From CAZOWL01 sp964583605 (GTDB lineage Bacteria > Pseudomonadota > Gammaproteobacteria > Chromatiales > Chromatiaceae), in assembly GCA_964583605.1 (NCBI GenBank), contig CAZOWL010000043.1, positions 1 through 34,036 on the forward strand: a DNA stretch of 34,036 bases, written 5' to 3'. The notes below the pieces were generated by a model. The model was given only the letters and a program-made list of their open reading frames with translations, was not told where the DNA came from and made no database searches. A program made the translations under genes and the position numbers. Shown here in pieces: positions 7,422 through 14,762 of this stretch; position 1 is the first letter of the stretch, and the number at the start of each line of letters is the position of its first letter.

Positions 7422-7946
7422 ATGGCCCACCCGATTAGTCCAGCGGTTTTCAGTCCAACGATTTATGGTGCGATCCTGTCGGTGGCTCGGCGTTTGGGCC
7501 CCGACCTGACCTTGGGGCTGGGCGTCGGGGTCTTCGCGCAGATCGAAGAGACACGCGCCTTCCCGTTCGTCGCGATCGACTGGCGGATCACCGAGCAGGC
7601 GCGCCTCACGAATCCATTTGCGGGCGGACCAGCCGGCCCGGCGGGATTGGAGCTTTCCTACGCCCTCACCTCGGACTGGGAGATCGGCATCGGCGGCGCC
7701 TACCGATCCTTTCGCCACCGCCTCGATCGTGATGGACCGGTTCCGGATGGGATCGGCGAGCATCGTTTCGTGCCTGTCTACCTGCGTCTCGGTCGCGACC
7801 TGTCTCCCCACCTGCATCTGAGCCTCTATGCCGGGGCCGCGCTCGGCAGCGAGCTGCGCGTCGAGAATGATGACGGTGACCGGCTCTACGATGACGACCA
7901 GGATCCGACCGCGACACTAGGATTATCGCTCAGGGGCCGGTTCTAA
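7422..7946 (+). pseudogene. DUF6268-like outer-membrane beta-barrel, 5' truncated
   Basis: The 174 codons read as alternating beta-strands: YGAILSVARRLGPDLTLGLG, then FPFVAIDWRITEQARLTNPF, GPAGLELSYALTSDWEIGIG and a terminal LGLSLRGRF. The final phenylalanine is the usual outer-membrane barrel end signal. This matches the C-terminal part of DUF6268 barrel proteins. Those proteins are near 300 residues and begin with a signal peptide; here no signal peptide or Shine-Dalgarno site is present, and the upstream DNA is the divergent patatin promoter region. The 5' third appears to be lost, so the product cannot be exported as it stands. The coding frame itself is undamaged. Confidence 0.6.
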
Positions 7947-8024
7947 GGCGCCCAGCGCAGCTGACCCCTGCGGCCGCGGGGACCCAGTTGCATGACATCG
8001 CGCGAACCGGATCCCCGCGATCCG

Positions 8025-9257
8025 TCAAAAGGCGTTGAGGAAATAGGGAATCAACATCGCGTTCACCAGATCGATGAAAAAGGCCGAGACCAGCGGCACG
8101 ATGATGAAGGCGCGGTGCGATGGGCCGAAGCGGTTCGTGACGGCGGCCATGTTGGCCATCGCGGTCGGTGTTGAGCCGAGGGTCACACCACCGAAGCCGG
8201 CGGCCACGACGGCGGCATCATAGCTGCGGCCCATGAGTGGGAAGAGGACGAAGATGGTGACGGCAACGGCTAACGCGAATTGGGCGGCGAGGATGGCAAA
8301 GATCGGACCGGCCAGGTCGATAAGGGTCCAGAGCTGCATGCTCATCAGCGACATGGCCAGAAAGGTGCCGAGCGAGACGTCGGCGATCAAGGCGACCGCA
8401 GGGCTTCGCGTCGGCCATGGCTGGCCGGTCAAGGTCGGGATGTTTCTCGGAACCAGGTTCGTGATCAGGATGCCGGCGAACAGACAGGTCACGAACAGCG
8501 GCAGCTTGAGGCCGGCCTCGGCGATCGCCTCATTGAGCAGGTAACCGACGATGATGCAGACATGGATGGCCAGCAGTGCCCCGAGGAAGTCCAGGTGGTC
8601 GATGCCGGCCTTTCGCTGAGCAGCCGACAGCCCGACATCCTGCACCTCCTCGACAGCTTGTGGCGCCGGGGCCAGTTGGTAGCGGTTGATCAGGAACTTC
8701 GCAATCGGCCCACCCATCAGGCTAGCGAGGATCAGGCCGAAGGTCGCGCTCGCGATGCCGATCTCCATGGCGTTGGCGATGCCGAAATTTTCGGCGATCG
8801 ACGGTGCCCACGCGATTGTTGTGCCGTGGCCGCCGATCAGCGACACGGTGCCGCCGACCACACCCACCGCCGACGGCAGGTCGAAGAGGCTGGCTACGCC
8901 AATGCCAGTCAGGTTCTGGGCGAACATGAAGCCGATCGTGATCGCCAGCAGGATCACCAGCGGCAGGCCGCCGGCCAGCAGGTCACGGGCGTTGGCATTG
9001 ATGCCGATCGTCGTGAAGAAATAGACGAGCAGGACGTCGCGCGCCCGCAGCTCAAACTCGAGTGCATAGCCTGAGGAGATGTAGAGGAGCGCGAACAGGA
9101 TCGAGAACAGCAGCCCACCAGTGACCGGCTCCGGGATGCTGAGCTCCCTGAGGAAGCCGATCTTCTCGTTCAGACGCTTCCCGACAAACAGCACGATGAT
9201 GCCAATGGTCACCGCGAGGAAAGAATCGATCCTGAGAAGGCCTTCTTGCAGCTCCAT
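8025..9257 (-). CDS. gltS: Sodium:glutamate symporter
   Basis: Encodes 410 residues, close to the usual length of GltS (about 400). Ten or more membrane segments are visible. Family landmarks are LSIPEPVTGGLLFSI, FFTTIGINA, GGTVSLIGGHGTTIAWAP and GIASATFGLILASLMGGPIA. The second repeat half has VSLGTFLAMSLMSMQLW and the closing AGFGGVTLGSTPTAMANM. The two GGHGT/GVTLG re-entrant regions are the substrate and Na+ sites in the ESS family. Function: Na+-driven uptake of L-glutamate through the inner membrane. The start at 9257 has GAGGG a few bases upstream; the longer open frame to 9407 runs into the repeat region and is rejected. It is monocistronic, between the DUF6268 relic and repeat copy 2. 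Confidence 0.92.
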   Translation of the reverse strand: MELQEGLLRIDSFLAVTIGIIVLFVGKRLNEKIGFLRELSIPEPVTGGLLFSILFALLYISSGYALEFELRARDVLLVYFFTTIGINANARDLLAGGLPLVILLAITIGFMFAQNLTGIGVASLFDLPSAVGVVGGTVSLIGGHGTTIAWAPSIAENFGIANAMEIGIASATFGLILASLMGGPIAKFLINRYQLAPAPQAVEEVQDVGLSAAQRKAGIDHLDFLGALLAIHVCIIVGYLLNEAIAEAGLKLPLFVTCLFAGILITNLVPRNIPTLTGQPWPTRSPAVALIADVSLGTFLAMSLMSMQLWTLIDLAGPIFAILAAQFALAVAVTIFVLFPLMGRSYDAAVVAAGFGGVTLGSTPTAMANMAAVTNRFGPSHRAFIIVPLVSAFFIDLVNAMLIPYFLNAF

Positions 9258-9379
9258 GAGAACCCTCGTAGCTCGTTGTGGGGGAGACCTCGATCCTCGC
9301 GACTCGGCTATCTTACCAGTGTCTCCTCGCCTTCCGCGGACCGATGTGCGTTGACACGAAAGGGTGACGACGCCTGCGG

Positions 9380-9507
9380 CTAGCGACCATGGGGCGAGCC
9401 GAGCCACCCCGGATGCTGAAATGCCGCCTTGCCCCTAATCGTTCCCTCACCCCAACCCTCTCCCAGAGGGCGAGGGAGCAAACGTGCTGCGCGAGCTTCA
9501 TAGTAAG
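9380..9507 (-). repeat. Interspersed repeat copy 2
   Basis: Full-length copy in minus orientation, from CTAGCGACCATGGGGCGAG through the conserved core CCCTCACCCCAACCCTCTCC to CATAGTAAG. It lies between gltS and the DUF1269 gene. Confidence 0.92.
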
Positions 9508-9581
9508 GTGCTACGCTTCCGCGCGGCGCCCCGGCCTGCGGCGGCGCCAGTATCTGCCAATTTTTAGCCGAGGAGAGTCAC

Positions 9582-10076
9582 ATGAGCGATTTGGTCGTTG
9601 TTTCTTTCCCTGATCAGGAGCTCGCCTTTGAGCTCCGCGCCAAGCTCGCCAAGATGCAGAAGGGCTATCTGATCGACATGGGGGATGTGGTCGTTGTCAC
9701 CAAGGATGACGCCGGCAAGGTGAAGCTCCACCAAGCCCAAAACCTCACCGCGGCCGGCGCTGTCGGTGGCGGCTTCTGGGGCATGCTGATCGGCATGCTC
9801 TTTTTGAACCCGCTGCTCGGCGCGGCTGTCGGGGCTGGCGCTGGGGCCATTTCGGGCAGTCTCACCGATGTGGGCGTCAACGATAACTTCATGAAAGAGC
9901 TAGCCCAGAACTTCAAGCCGGGGTGTGCGGCGGTCTTCATCCTCGTGCGCAAGTTCACCGGCGACAAGCTGCTCGAGGGGCTTGAAGAGTTCCGCGGCAA
10001 AGGCAAGGTGCTGCAGACGTCGCTGGTGAAAGACCAGGAAGAGACCCTGCGGGAATTCCTGGAGGCGCAACGCTAA
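9582..10076 (+). CDS. DUF1269 membrane protein
   Basis: Encodes 164 residues. The start is supported by GGAGAG upstream. The soluble N-terminal part (VVSFPDQELAFELRAKLAKM, then VVVTKDDAGKVKLHQAQNLT) resembles a ferredoxin-like fold found in DUF1269 proteins. A glycine-rich hydrophobic segment follows (GGGFWGMLIGMLFLNPLLG, GAGAGAISGSLTDVGV), of the glycine-zipper kind, and then a helical tail ending in DQEETLREFLEAQR. Members are widespread, often stress-related and linked with general stress or cell-envelope functions, but the activity is unknown. It is monocistronic, preceded by repeat copy 2. Confidence 0.88.
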   Translation: MSDLVVVSFPDQELAFELRAKLAKMQKGYLIDMGDVVVVTKDDAGKVKLHQAQNLTAAGAVGGGFWGMLIGMLFLNPLLGAAVGAGAGAISGSLTDVGVNDNFMKELAQNFKPGCAAVFILVRKFTGDKLLEGLEEFRGKGKVLQTSLVKDQEETLREFLEAQR

Positions 10077-10103
10077 TCACATCCCTGCGGGCGAACGGGT
10101 TAG

Positions 10104-10403
10104 ATCGCGCCTCCCGTCAGTGAAGGTAGGAGGGGGACGGTCACCAGTAACCCCGCAGGCATCGACTGCGGAGCGGATTGCAGCGAGAGCTATGCGACTG
10201 GCACCAGCGTCGCCTTGTTCGCCACCCCGGCAAGAGGCTACATGTTCTGGGGGTGGTCTGGCGCCTGCAGCGGGACCGGATCCGGCGTGGTGACAATGAC
10301 CGCCGCCAAGACCGTGACTGCCAACTTCGTCGTGGAGGAGGACTCCTTCTGCCGGCAATGCCTTCGGAGTCGGGGAGGATGGCCCACGATCTTGGGACGT
10401 TAG
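10104..10403 (+). pseudogene. Fragment of InlB-type / bacterial repeat domain protein
   Basis: An open stretch without a usable start codon encodes one complete repeat unit: GTVTSNPAGIDCGADCSESY, GTSVALFATPARGYMFWGWS, GACSGTGSGVVTMTAAKTVT, ANF. This is the consensus of the divergent InlB-B-repeat / 'Bacterial repeat' found in large secreted or surface proteins, including paired cysteines and the GWSGAC motif. After ANF the reading becomes unrelated and stops at 10401-10403. An in-frame TAG closes it upstream. It is a relic of a much larger extracellular protein gene. Confidence 0.65.
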
Positions 10404-10432
10404 TGGCTCGCCAATTGATATGCGCCCACTCC

Positions 10433-10454
10433 GCCAGCGCATGGATGCGCTGGC
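10433..10454. repeat. Perfect short inverted repeat
   Basis: GCCAGCGCAT and ATGCGCTGGC face each other across two bases, giving a 10-bp hairpin. It lies in the relic zone between the InlB-repeat fragment and the receptor fragment. Role unknown. Confidence 0.6.
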
Positions 10455-10484
10455 TGTTTGCGCGCTGGCCAGTGTAAGGACCCT

Positions 10485-10679
10485 TTTCCTATCGACCAGG
10501 ATTGGTACACTGCCGCCGGCGATGCCGAGGGTGGCGATCGGCTGCACATCCAGGGTGTCGAGCGGGTCCTGTAGCGGTAGATCGAACAGCTGTTCGGCTT
10601 CTGGCACCGCGGCAGCATTGGCGGCCGACAGGACGAACAACAGCAGACCCAACAGCGTCGGCGCGACAAGCTGTCGGTG
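10485..10679 (-). pseudogene. N-terminal fragment of TonB-dependent receptor
   Basis: The minus strand encodes a signal peptide (LVAPTLLGLLLFVLSAANA) followed by PEAEQLFDLPLQDPLDTLDV and QPIATLGIAGGSVP. The FDLPLxDLLxxDVQPIATL pattern is typical of the start of the mature plug region in TonB-dependent outer-membrane receptors. After about 25 mature residues the similarity is lost. No start codon is apparent just before the signal peptide. The roughly 600-residue plug and barrel are absent, so this is a short relic, probably left by deletion. Confidence 0.5.
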
Positions 10680-10885
10680 GGAGCAGGCCTGCGTCTCGAT
10701 CGTCGCTGGTCGGGCGAATTGCCGGCGGTCGGCGTCAACTCGCGCGGGTCGTCCGGCCGTCGAGCGTGGCTGGAGCGGCTCACCCTGAACCTGATGGACA
10801 GTTCTAATACACACGGCGGAACAACCCGCACCCCCCAGCGCTGCGTTTCATGCCCTACAACGGCTGCCGCCGACGAATCAGCGAT

Positions 10886-11010
10886 ACCATGAAAATCGCG
10901 TAGCACCTTCGCTCCCTCGCCCTCTGGGAGAGGGTTGGGGTGAGGGAACGATCAGGGACGAGGCGGCATTTCATCATCTGGGGTGGCTCGCCTCGTCCCA
11001 TGATCGTTAG
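10886..11010 (+). repeat. Interspersed repeat copy 3
   Basis: Near full-length copy in plus orientation. Its left end (AAAATCGCGTAGCACCTTCG) is the variant also found in the palindromic derivative at 29237. Its right end matches copy 1. It abuts the 3' end of the PIN pseudogene. Confidence 0.92.
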
Positions 11011-11025
11011 CCCAAGACGACTCAG

Positions 11026-11453
11026 TCATCCTAATGCAACCGGATTCGTCAACCGCGCGACATGCGCTGGCCGATACACGGAGAAGTCGCACTGGTCCGT
11101 AGTGGCGACCTCGGTACACCGCAGCCGTTCCGAGAGAGCCACGAGGGAGGCGTCGGTGAAATCCGCCGGCCGGTTACGATAGCGGTCCATGAACTCCCGA
11201 ATCCTCGGGAGATCCGGCGCCAGGTCTTCTACCAACCAGCCCGGCTTCTGCAGAAACTCGAGAATAACAGCTGGTGGTCGACCCCACACCAGCGGCCCAA
11301 TAGATGGGTGACCTCGGTCACGACCGCCGCGTTGGTGATCAATGGCCGCCGGTTCCCTGCGAACCAGGAGCGAGCGGGCGACGCGAACGCATCGTCGCGA
11401 TCGAACAGCGCATACAGCGGGCCGCTATCGACGAGGACCGGAGCGTTCTGCAT
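11026..11453 (-). pseudogene. PIN-domain toxin (VapC-like), frameshifted
   Basis: Read in two frames the gene gives a whole PIN domain. The first frame has VLVDSGPLYALFDRDDAFA with the first catalytic Asp, VVTEVTHLLGRW with the catalytic Glu, and VDHQL. The second has EFLQKPGWLVEDLAPDL, RIREFMDRYRNRPADFTDAS with the third acid, and VATTDQCDF with the last. The shift lies near 11255-11270, where about one base seems missing between the codons for VDHQL and EFLQKPGW. PIN toxins of this class cut RNA, usually tRNA or rRNA. Overlap of 29 bases with the upstream ribbon-helix-helix gene marks a VapBC-type operon. Either the toxin is dead with the antitoxin retained, or the base is a sequencing error. 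Confidence 0.8.
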
Positions 11454-11679
11454 AGATGTCGTCCAGGTGCGGCCGGCGACGCGCTGAAACATCGGAAAGT
11501 CCGCTGCTGGGTAGCGCATCGAGCCGGTCGCAGAGCCAATCGTAAGCCGTGAGCTCGTTCTGAAAGCGCTCGTAGTAGAGATGCACGGCGCAGCGAAGCA
11601 CCTCCGACTTGTCCAGCCCCAGCAGCCCCGCGAGCTCCGCCACGCGCTGCTCCTCTTCCTTGCCCCGGAACGTGATCAT
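11425..11679 (-). CDS. Ribbon-helix-helix antitoxin (VapB-like)
   Basis: Encodes 84 residues. The N-terminus MITFRGKEEEQRVAELAGLL then GLDKSEVLRCAVHLYYERF is a ribbon-helix-helix DNA-binding domain of the antitoxin type (strand, helix, turn, helix). The C-terminal part (DALPSSGLSDVSARRRPHLD) would wrap the toxin. GAGGAG eight bases upstream supports the start. The gene overlaps the PIN gene downstream and shares 4 bases (ATGA) with a small upstream ORF. By family precedent it represses its own promoter and inhibits the PIN toxin by binding it. Confidence 0.75.
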   Translation of the reverse strand: MITFRGKEEEQRVAELAGLLGLDKSEVLRCAVHLYYERFQNELTAYDWLCDRLDALPSSGLSDVSARRRPHLDDIYAERSGPRR

Positions 11680-11798
11680 GGTTGCATCTCCTCGTAAGAC
11701 AAAACGTCAGACCAGGCGTTGAGAATGGCCTTGTCAACGTCGAGTCCGCTGGCTAGGACATTGAGCCCTTCACGCATCCGAGATGCGCGACCAAGCAT
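11676..11798 (-). CDS. 40-residue ORF overlapping the antitoxin start
   Basis: Encodes MLGRASRMREGLNVLASGLD then VDKAILNAWSDVLSYEEMQP. The frame stays open upstream to about 11837. It reads like a genuine amphipathic helical protein end rather than a shadow. Its stop TGA overlaps the antitoxin ATG as ATGA, which suggests translational coupling. The antitoxin's Shine-Dalgarno site lies in its last codons. It may be the 3' end of a longer lost gene or a small third component. No family recognised. Confidence 0.35.
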   Translation of the reverse strand: MLGRASRMREGLNVLASGLDVDKAILNAWSDVLSYEEMQP

Positions 11799-11837
11799 CA
11801 CGTGGTCGGGGCCTGTGACATGATCCAAGTGTGGATG

Positions 11838-12269
11838 CTACGCCGCACCCAAATCATCGAGCAGGCCGACGGCGGAATTACCCCGGCGAATCGCGCGTCG
11901 TCATTCAGAGGTCTTCCGCAGCTTCGATCAGCGTTGCCTGCTTTGGCCGCGACGCCGGACCATCACCGAAGCTCGACGCGTGCTCTACCAGGGGACCGCC
12001 AGGAGACCGGTCACTCGCGGGCCGACAGATTACCCTCGCAGGACGATCCCCCGAATCCCCACCGAGGCGCTGCCTTCTCGCCTTGTCACAGCAGGCGGGG
12101 CCGGGGCTCCACCTTGCCGGGCCGGGGGTCTGCTACGATACGGGCATTGGCCCCGAGCGGCACCGGAAAAACTATTCGCTTAACCTCCCAAGAAGTGAAT
12201 TTCACAACACTTTCTAAGAGAAGGCCAGCCGCCAGCAAGCAGCGTCCAAACCTCGCTATCAAATCCGAT
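11838..12269. other. Region without recognised gene
   Basis: About 430 bases between the VapBC-like module and the SBP fusion gene. Open frames exist on both strands, but none has a good start site, a family signature or a plausible composition. Nothing recognised. Confidence 0.5.
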
Positions 12270-13622
12270 TCAATCGAGCCACCCAAGCACATCGCGGGCG
12301 ACGGACCAGCGCGGCGGACGGGCTCGCTGGATCTCGCCCAGCATCCAATATCGATAGAGGGCGTCGACGGTACCGACGCCTTGCGCGTTGACGAGCCAGG
12401 CGTTGAAGAAGGTCAGCAGGTCATCATCGCCGCGCGCGACTGAGTAACCCAACGGCACCCGCAACGCGGGCGACGGCGTTGCCAGATTGAAACGCGGGTA
12501 GCGAATGGTCCAGGCCGCCCCCTCCTCAGCCAATTTCAGGACCGCATCGAAGCTCGGCGGATCCTCCGACAGCAGGTCGTTGAGGTCTTCGTTATCCTTG
12601 AAGAAGGCCGGCTCGGCCTCCGGCACAGCCTGCCGCAGAAAATTCGCCGACGCACGCTCATCCAGGGTGGCGATACGGATCGCGCCAAGCGCACGGATGC
12701 CGTCCCAGGTCTGGAAGCTGCGACGTCGATGGTCCTCGACGATCAGGCCGACTGCGCTCTCGAACACCGGTACGGTCAGCGCGACGCGCCGTGTCGACTC
12801 AGGGGCGATCGGCAGCAATGACATGAAGACGTCGCAATAGTGGCTATTCACACGGCGCTCGGCATCAGCCAGCGACTCGACCGGCAGGAGCTCCACCTTG
12901 GCATCGAGCTGACGCGCGAACTGATGCGTCATCTCGATATCGAACCCGACCAAATCGCCCGCGGTGTTGAAGAAGGCCGACGGATAGTCGCTACGGCGGT
13001 AGCAGGCGCGCAGGATACCTGTTTGCTCGATGCGTGCCAGGCTGCCATCTCTGGGCCCCGCAGGCTCCGCCGGCGGGGACTCCCGGTGGACCGTATGCGG
13101 CTGCGGGTCCTTCAGCAATGGCAGTCCCGCGAGCACCTGATCCTTCGTGAAGGGGGCCACGAAGACGAATGAATAGAAGGCCCTGATACCCAGCAGGGCA
13201 GCCAGGATCAGTACGACGGATACGACGGCGAAGCGCAACAAGCGCAGCGAACGCCATTCGATTGCACCCTGCATCGCGTAGGCCCCGATCAGGGCCACAG
13301 CGATGATGTGCATCCCCGCCAGCAGCGTACCGAACCGGCTCGCGATCACGTCGACGGTAATGAACATCTGGAAGAGGTCCGCCGGCAGCCGCAACAAATC
13401 GAAGAGAAACGGCAGCGCCAGGATGGTCCCGCCGAAGAGGCTCGCGAGGCCGGCTCCGACGAGCATCGGGAAATCGGTCGGGGCGACACTCGACCCGACG
13501 AACCAGCCGCCGAAGAGGACGAACATCAGCGACAGCAAGAGACCGAGGTTCGGGAACGGGAACGCCGCCGGTATCAGGATGTCGACCGCCGACTCCTCCT
13601 GCTCGACAGTCCGGGTCAGCAT
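12270..13622 (-). CDS. Membrane domain fused to SBP_bac_3 solute-binding domain
   Basis: Encodes 450 residues. Residues about 20-160 carry four or five membrane helices, including FPNLGLLLSLMFVLFGGWFV, ILALPFLFDLLRLPADLFQM and FGTLLAGMHIIAVALIGAYA. They resemble the C-terminal part of dicarboxylate/amino-acid:cation symporter-like proteins that carry a fused binding domain. Residues about 195-430 are a family 3 periplasmic solute-binding domain. Landmarks there are GILRACYRRSDYPSAFFNTA, GDLVGFDIEMTHQFARQLDA and the late LRVPLGYSVARGDDDLLTFF. Such domains bind amino acids or organic acids. Homologous fusions known to me are longer at the N-terminus, and repeat copy 4 lies about 150 bases upstream, so the 5' part has probably been lost. 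A stop closes the frame 14 codons before the ATG. Function if truncated is doubtful. Confidence 0.65.
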   Translation of the reverse strand: MLTRTVEQEESAVDILIPAAFPFPNLGLLLSLMFVLFGGWFVGSSVAPTDFPMLVGAGLASLFGGTILALPFLFDLLRLPADLFQMFITVDVIASRFGTLLAGMHIIAVALIGAYAMQGAIEWRSLRLLRFAVVSVVLILAALLGIRAFYSFVFVAPFTKDQVLAGLPLLKDPQPHTVHRESPPAEPAGPRDGSLARIEQTGILRACYRRSDYPSAFFNTAGDLVGFDIEMTHQFARQLDAKVELLPVESLADAERRVNSHYCDVFMSLLPIAPESTRRVALTVPVFESAVGLIVEDHRRRSFQTWDGIRALGAIRIATLDERASANFLRQAVPEAEPAFFKDNEDLNDLLSEDPPSFDAVLKLAEEGAAWTIRYPRFNLATPSPALRVPLGYSVARGDDDLLTFFNAWLVNAQGVGTVDALYRYWMLGEIQRARPPRWSVARDVLGWLD

Positions 13623-13769
13623 CGATCGCCGGCACGGGTGTCGGTGGCGGTGTTGAGCGGCAGCCTACAACCCCACGAATCCCTCCGACACGTAGACCCC
13701 GGACGCCCGGCTGTAGCGATCGATACTCGGGCGCAGCCCCCGCAGTGACAGACAGCCAAGCACTAACTT

Positions 13770-13897
13770 CTAACGATCATGGGACGAGGCGAGCCACCCC
13801 AGATGATGAAAGGTGGCCTCGCCCCTGATCGTTCCCTCACCCCAACCCTCTCCCAGAGGGCGAGGGAGCGAACGTGCTTCGCGAATTTCATGGTAAG
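13770..13897 (-). repeat. Interspersed repeat copy 4
   Basis: Full-length copy in minus orientation, from CTAACGATCATGGGACGAG to CATGGTAAG. It sits between the SBP fusion and the glycine-zipper lipoprotein gene and ends 10 bases before that gene's ATG. It therefore forms most of its 5' region. Confidence 0.92.
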
Positions 13898-13907
13898 TAT
13901 ATGACCA

Positions 13908-14156
13908 ATGAGCTTTAGCAGACCTCGGGCGATCCACCTATCTTTCGTACTCCTTACCTGCACAGCCCTCGGCCTTTCGGCCTGTGGAAGCACGACAACC
14001 AGCCGCGCCGGCAGCGCCGCCGTCTTTGGCGCTGCATCCGGGGCCGCGATCGGGTCGCTCAGTGCGAACGCTGGGCGTGGCGCCCTGATCGGGGCAGGCG
14101 CTGGGGCCGTGGGCGGTTTCCTCTACGACCAGCATCGGCGCGGCAACATCGATTGA
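13908..14156 (+). CDS. Small glycine-zipper lipoprotein
   Basis: Encodes 82 residues. The export signal ends in a lipobox (LGLSAC, Cys26). The mature part has two glycine-zipper stretches (AAVFGAASGAAIGSL and GALIGAGAGAVGGFLYDQ) and ends in a basic tail, HRRGNID. It resembles YMGG/Rick_17kDa-like outer-membrane lipoproteins. No clear Shine-Dalgarno site lies between the repeat and the ATG, so the repeat sequence may influence expression. Role unknown. Confidence 0.75.
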   Translation: MSFSRPRAIHLSFVLLTCTALGLSACGSTTTSRAGSAAVFGAASGAAIGSLSANAGRGALIGAGAGAVGGFLYDQHRRGNID

Positions 14157-14275
14157 CGGCCTTTCGGTCGACTTCGATGTCTCACGCGCTGGCAGCGCAT
14201 TCATCATGGCGACGACCGCGCTCACGCGTGCGTGTCAATATGTGTTTTCTAATTCGGACCTGGAAGGAAGCTTTC

Positions 14276-14668
14276 ATGCCAATGACGTATCACCGGCCGC
14301 TCATCCTCCCTGTGCTAGCCTTGCTGTTGGCACTGCCGATCACCGCTCCAGTGCTTGCCGTTGACGACGAAGACCTGCGGTTCGAAACCACGCAGGACCT
14401 CGTCGACGTTTGCTCGGCCCCTGCCTCCAGCACCGCGCAGCTAGCCTGCACCGCCTTTATCGAGGCCACAGTCCAGTACCATGACGCGGTGTCGGACCGG
14501 AAGAATCTCAAACCGCTAATCTGCTACCCGCGTGGAACCAGTATTGACGACGGTCGGACTGCACTGCTCGATTGGGCAGCCGCCAATAGCGGCAATTCCG
14601 CACTGACGGGCGAGATGCCTGTCGTCGGCCTGGTCCGAGCCCTTGCCGAAGCTTATCCGTGCCGCTGA
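14276..14668 (+). CDS. Rap1a/Tai-like periplasmic protein
   Basis: Encodes 130 residues. The ATG at 14276 is chosen because GGAAGGAAG ends five bases before it; a second in-frame ATG lies two codons on. A signal peptide (LILPVLALLLALPITAPVLA) is followed by a domain with TTQDLVDVCSAPAS, LACTAFIEATVQYHDAV, a central ICYPRGTSIDDGRTALLDW and the terminal VVGLVRALAEAYPCR. The spaced cysteines and the final PC match the Rap1a/Tai family, whose founding members are immunity proteins against type VI amidase effectors. No effector or secretion gene is nearby. Many family members are orphans of unknown role, so immunity is not claimed. Confidence 0.7.
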   Translation: MPMTYHRPLILPVLALLLALPITAPVLAVDDEDLRFETTQDLVDVCSAPASSTAQLACTAFIEATVQYHDAVSDRKNLKPLICYPRGTSIDDGRTALLDWAAANSGNSALTGEMPVVGLVRALAEAYPCR

Positions 14669-14762
14669 CGACGCCGGAAGCATCAATTTGAGGCGATCCA
14701 CGCAAGCAATTTGAGTGGCTATCGCGCTCGACACCGGGCGGGGTGAAGCTGAGGACAGTGAC

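Noticed and set aside
8280..9074. 264-codon plus-strand frame opposite gltS
   Set aside because: Antisense shadow; highly charged, His/Gln/Arg-rich and without homology I can recognise.
11802..12443. 213-codon plus-strand frame
   Set aside because: Low-complexity translation overlapping the real SBP fusion gene on the other strand; no start site or family.
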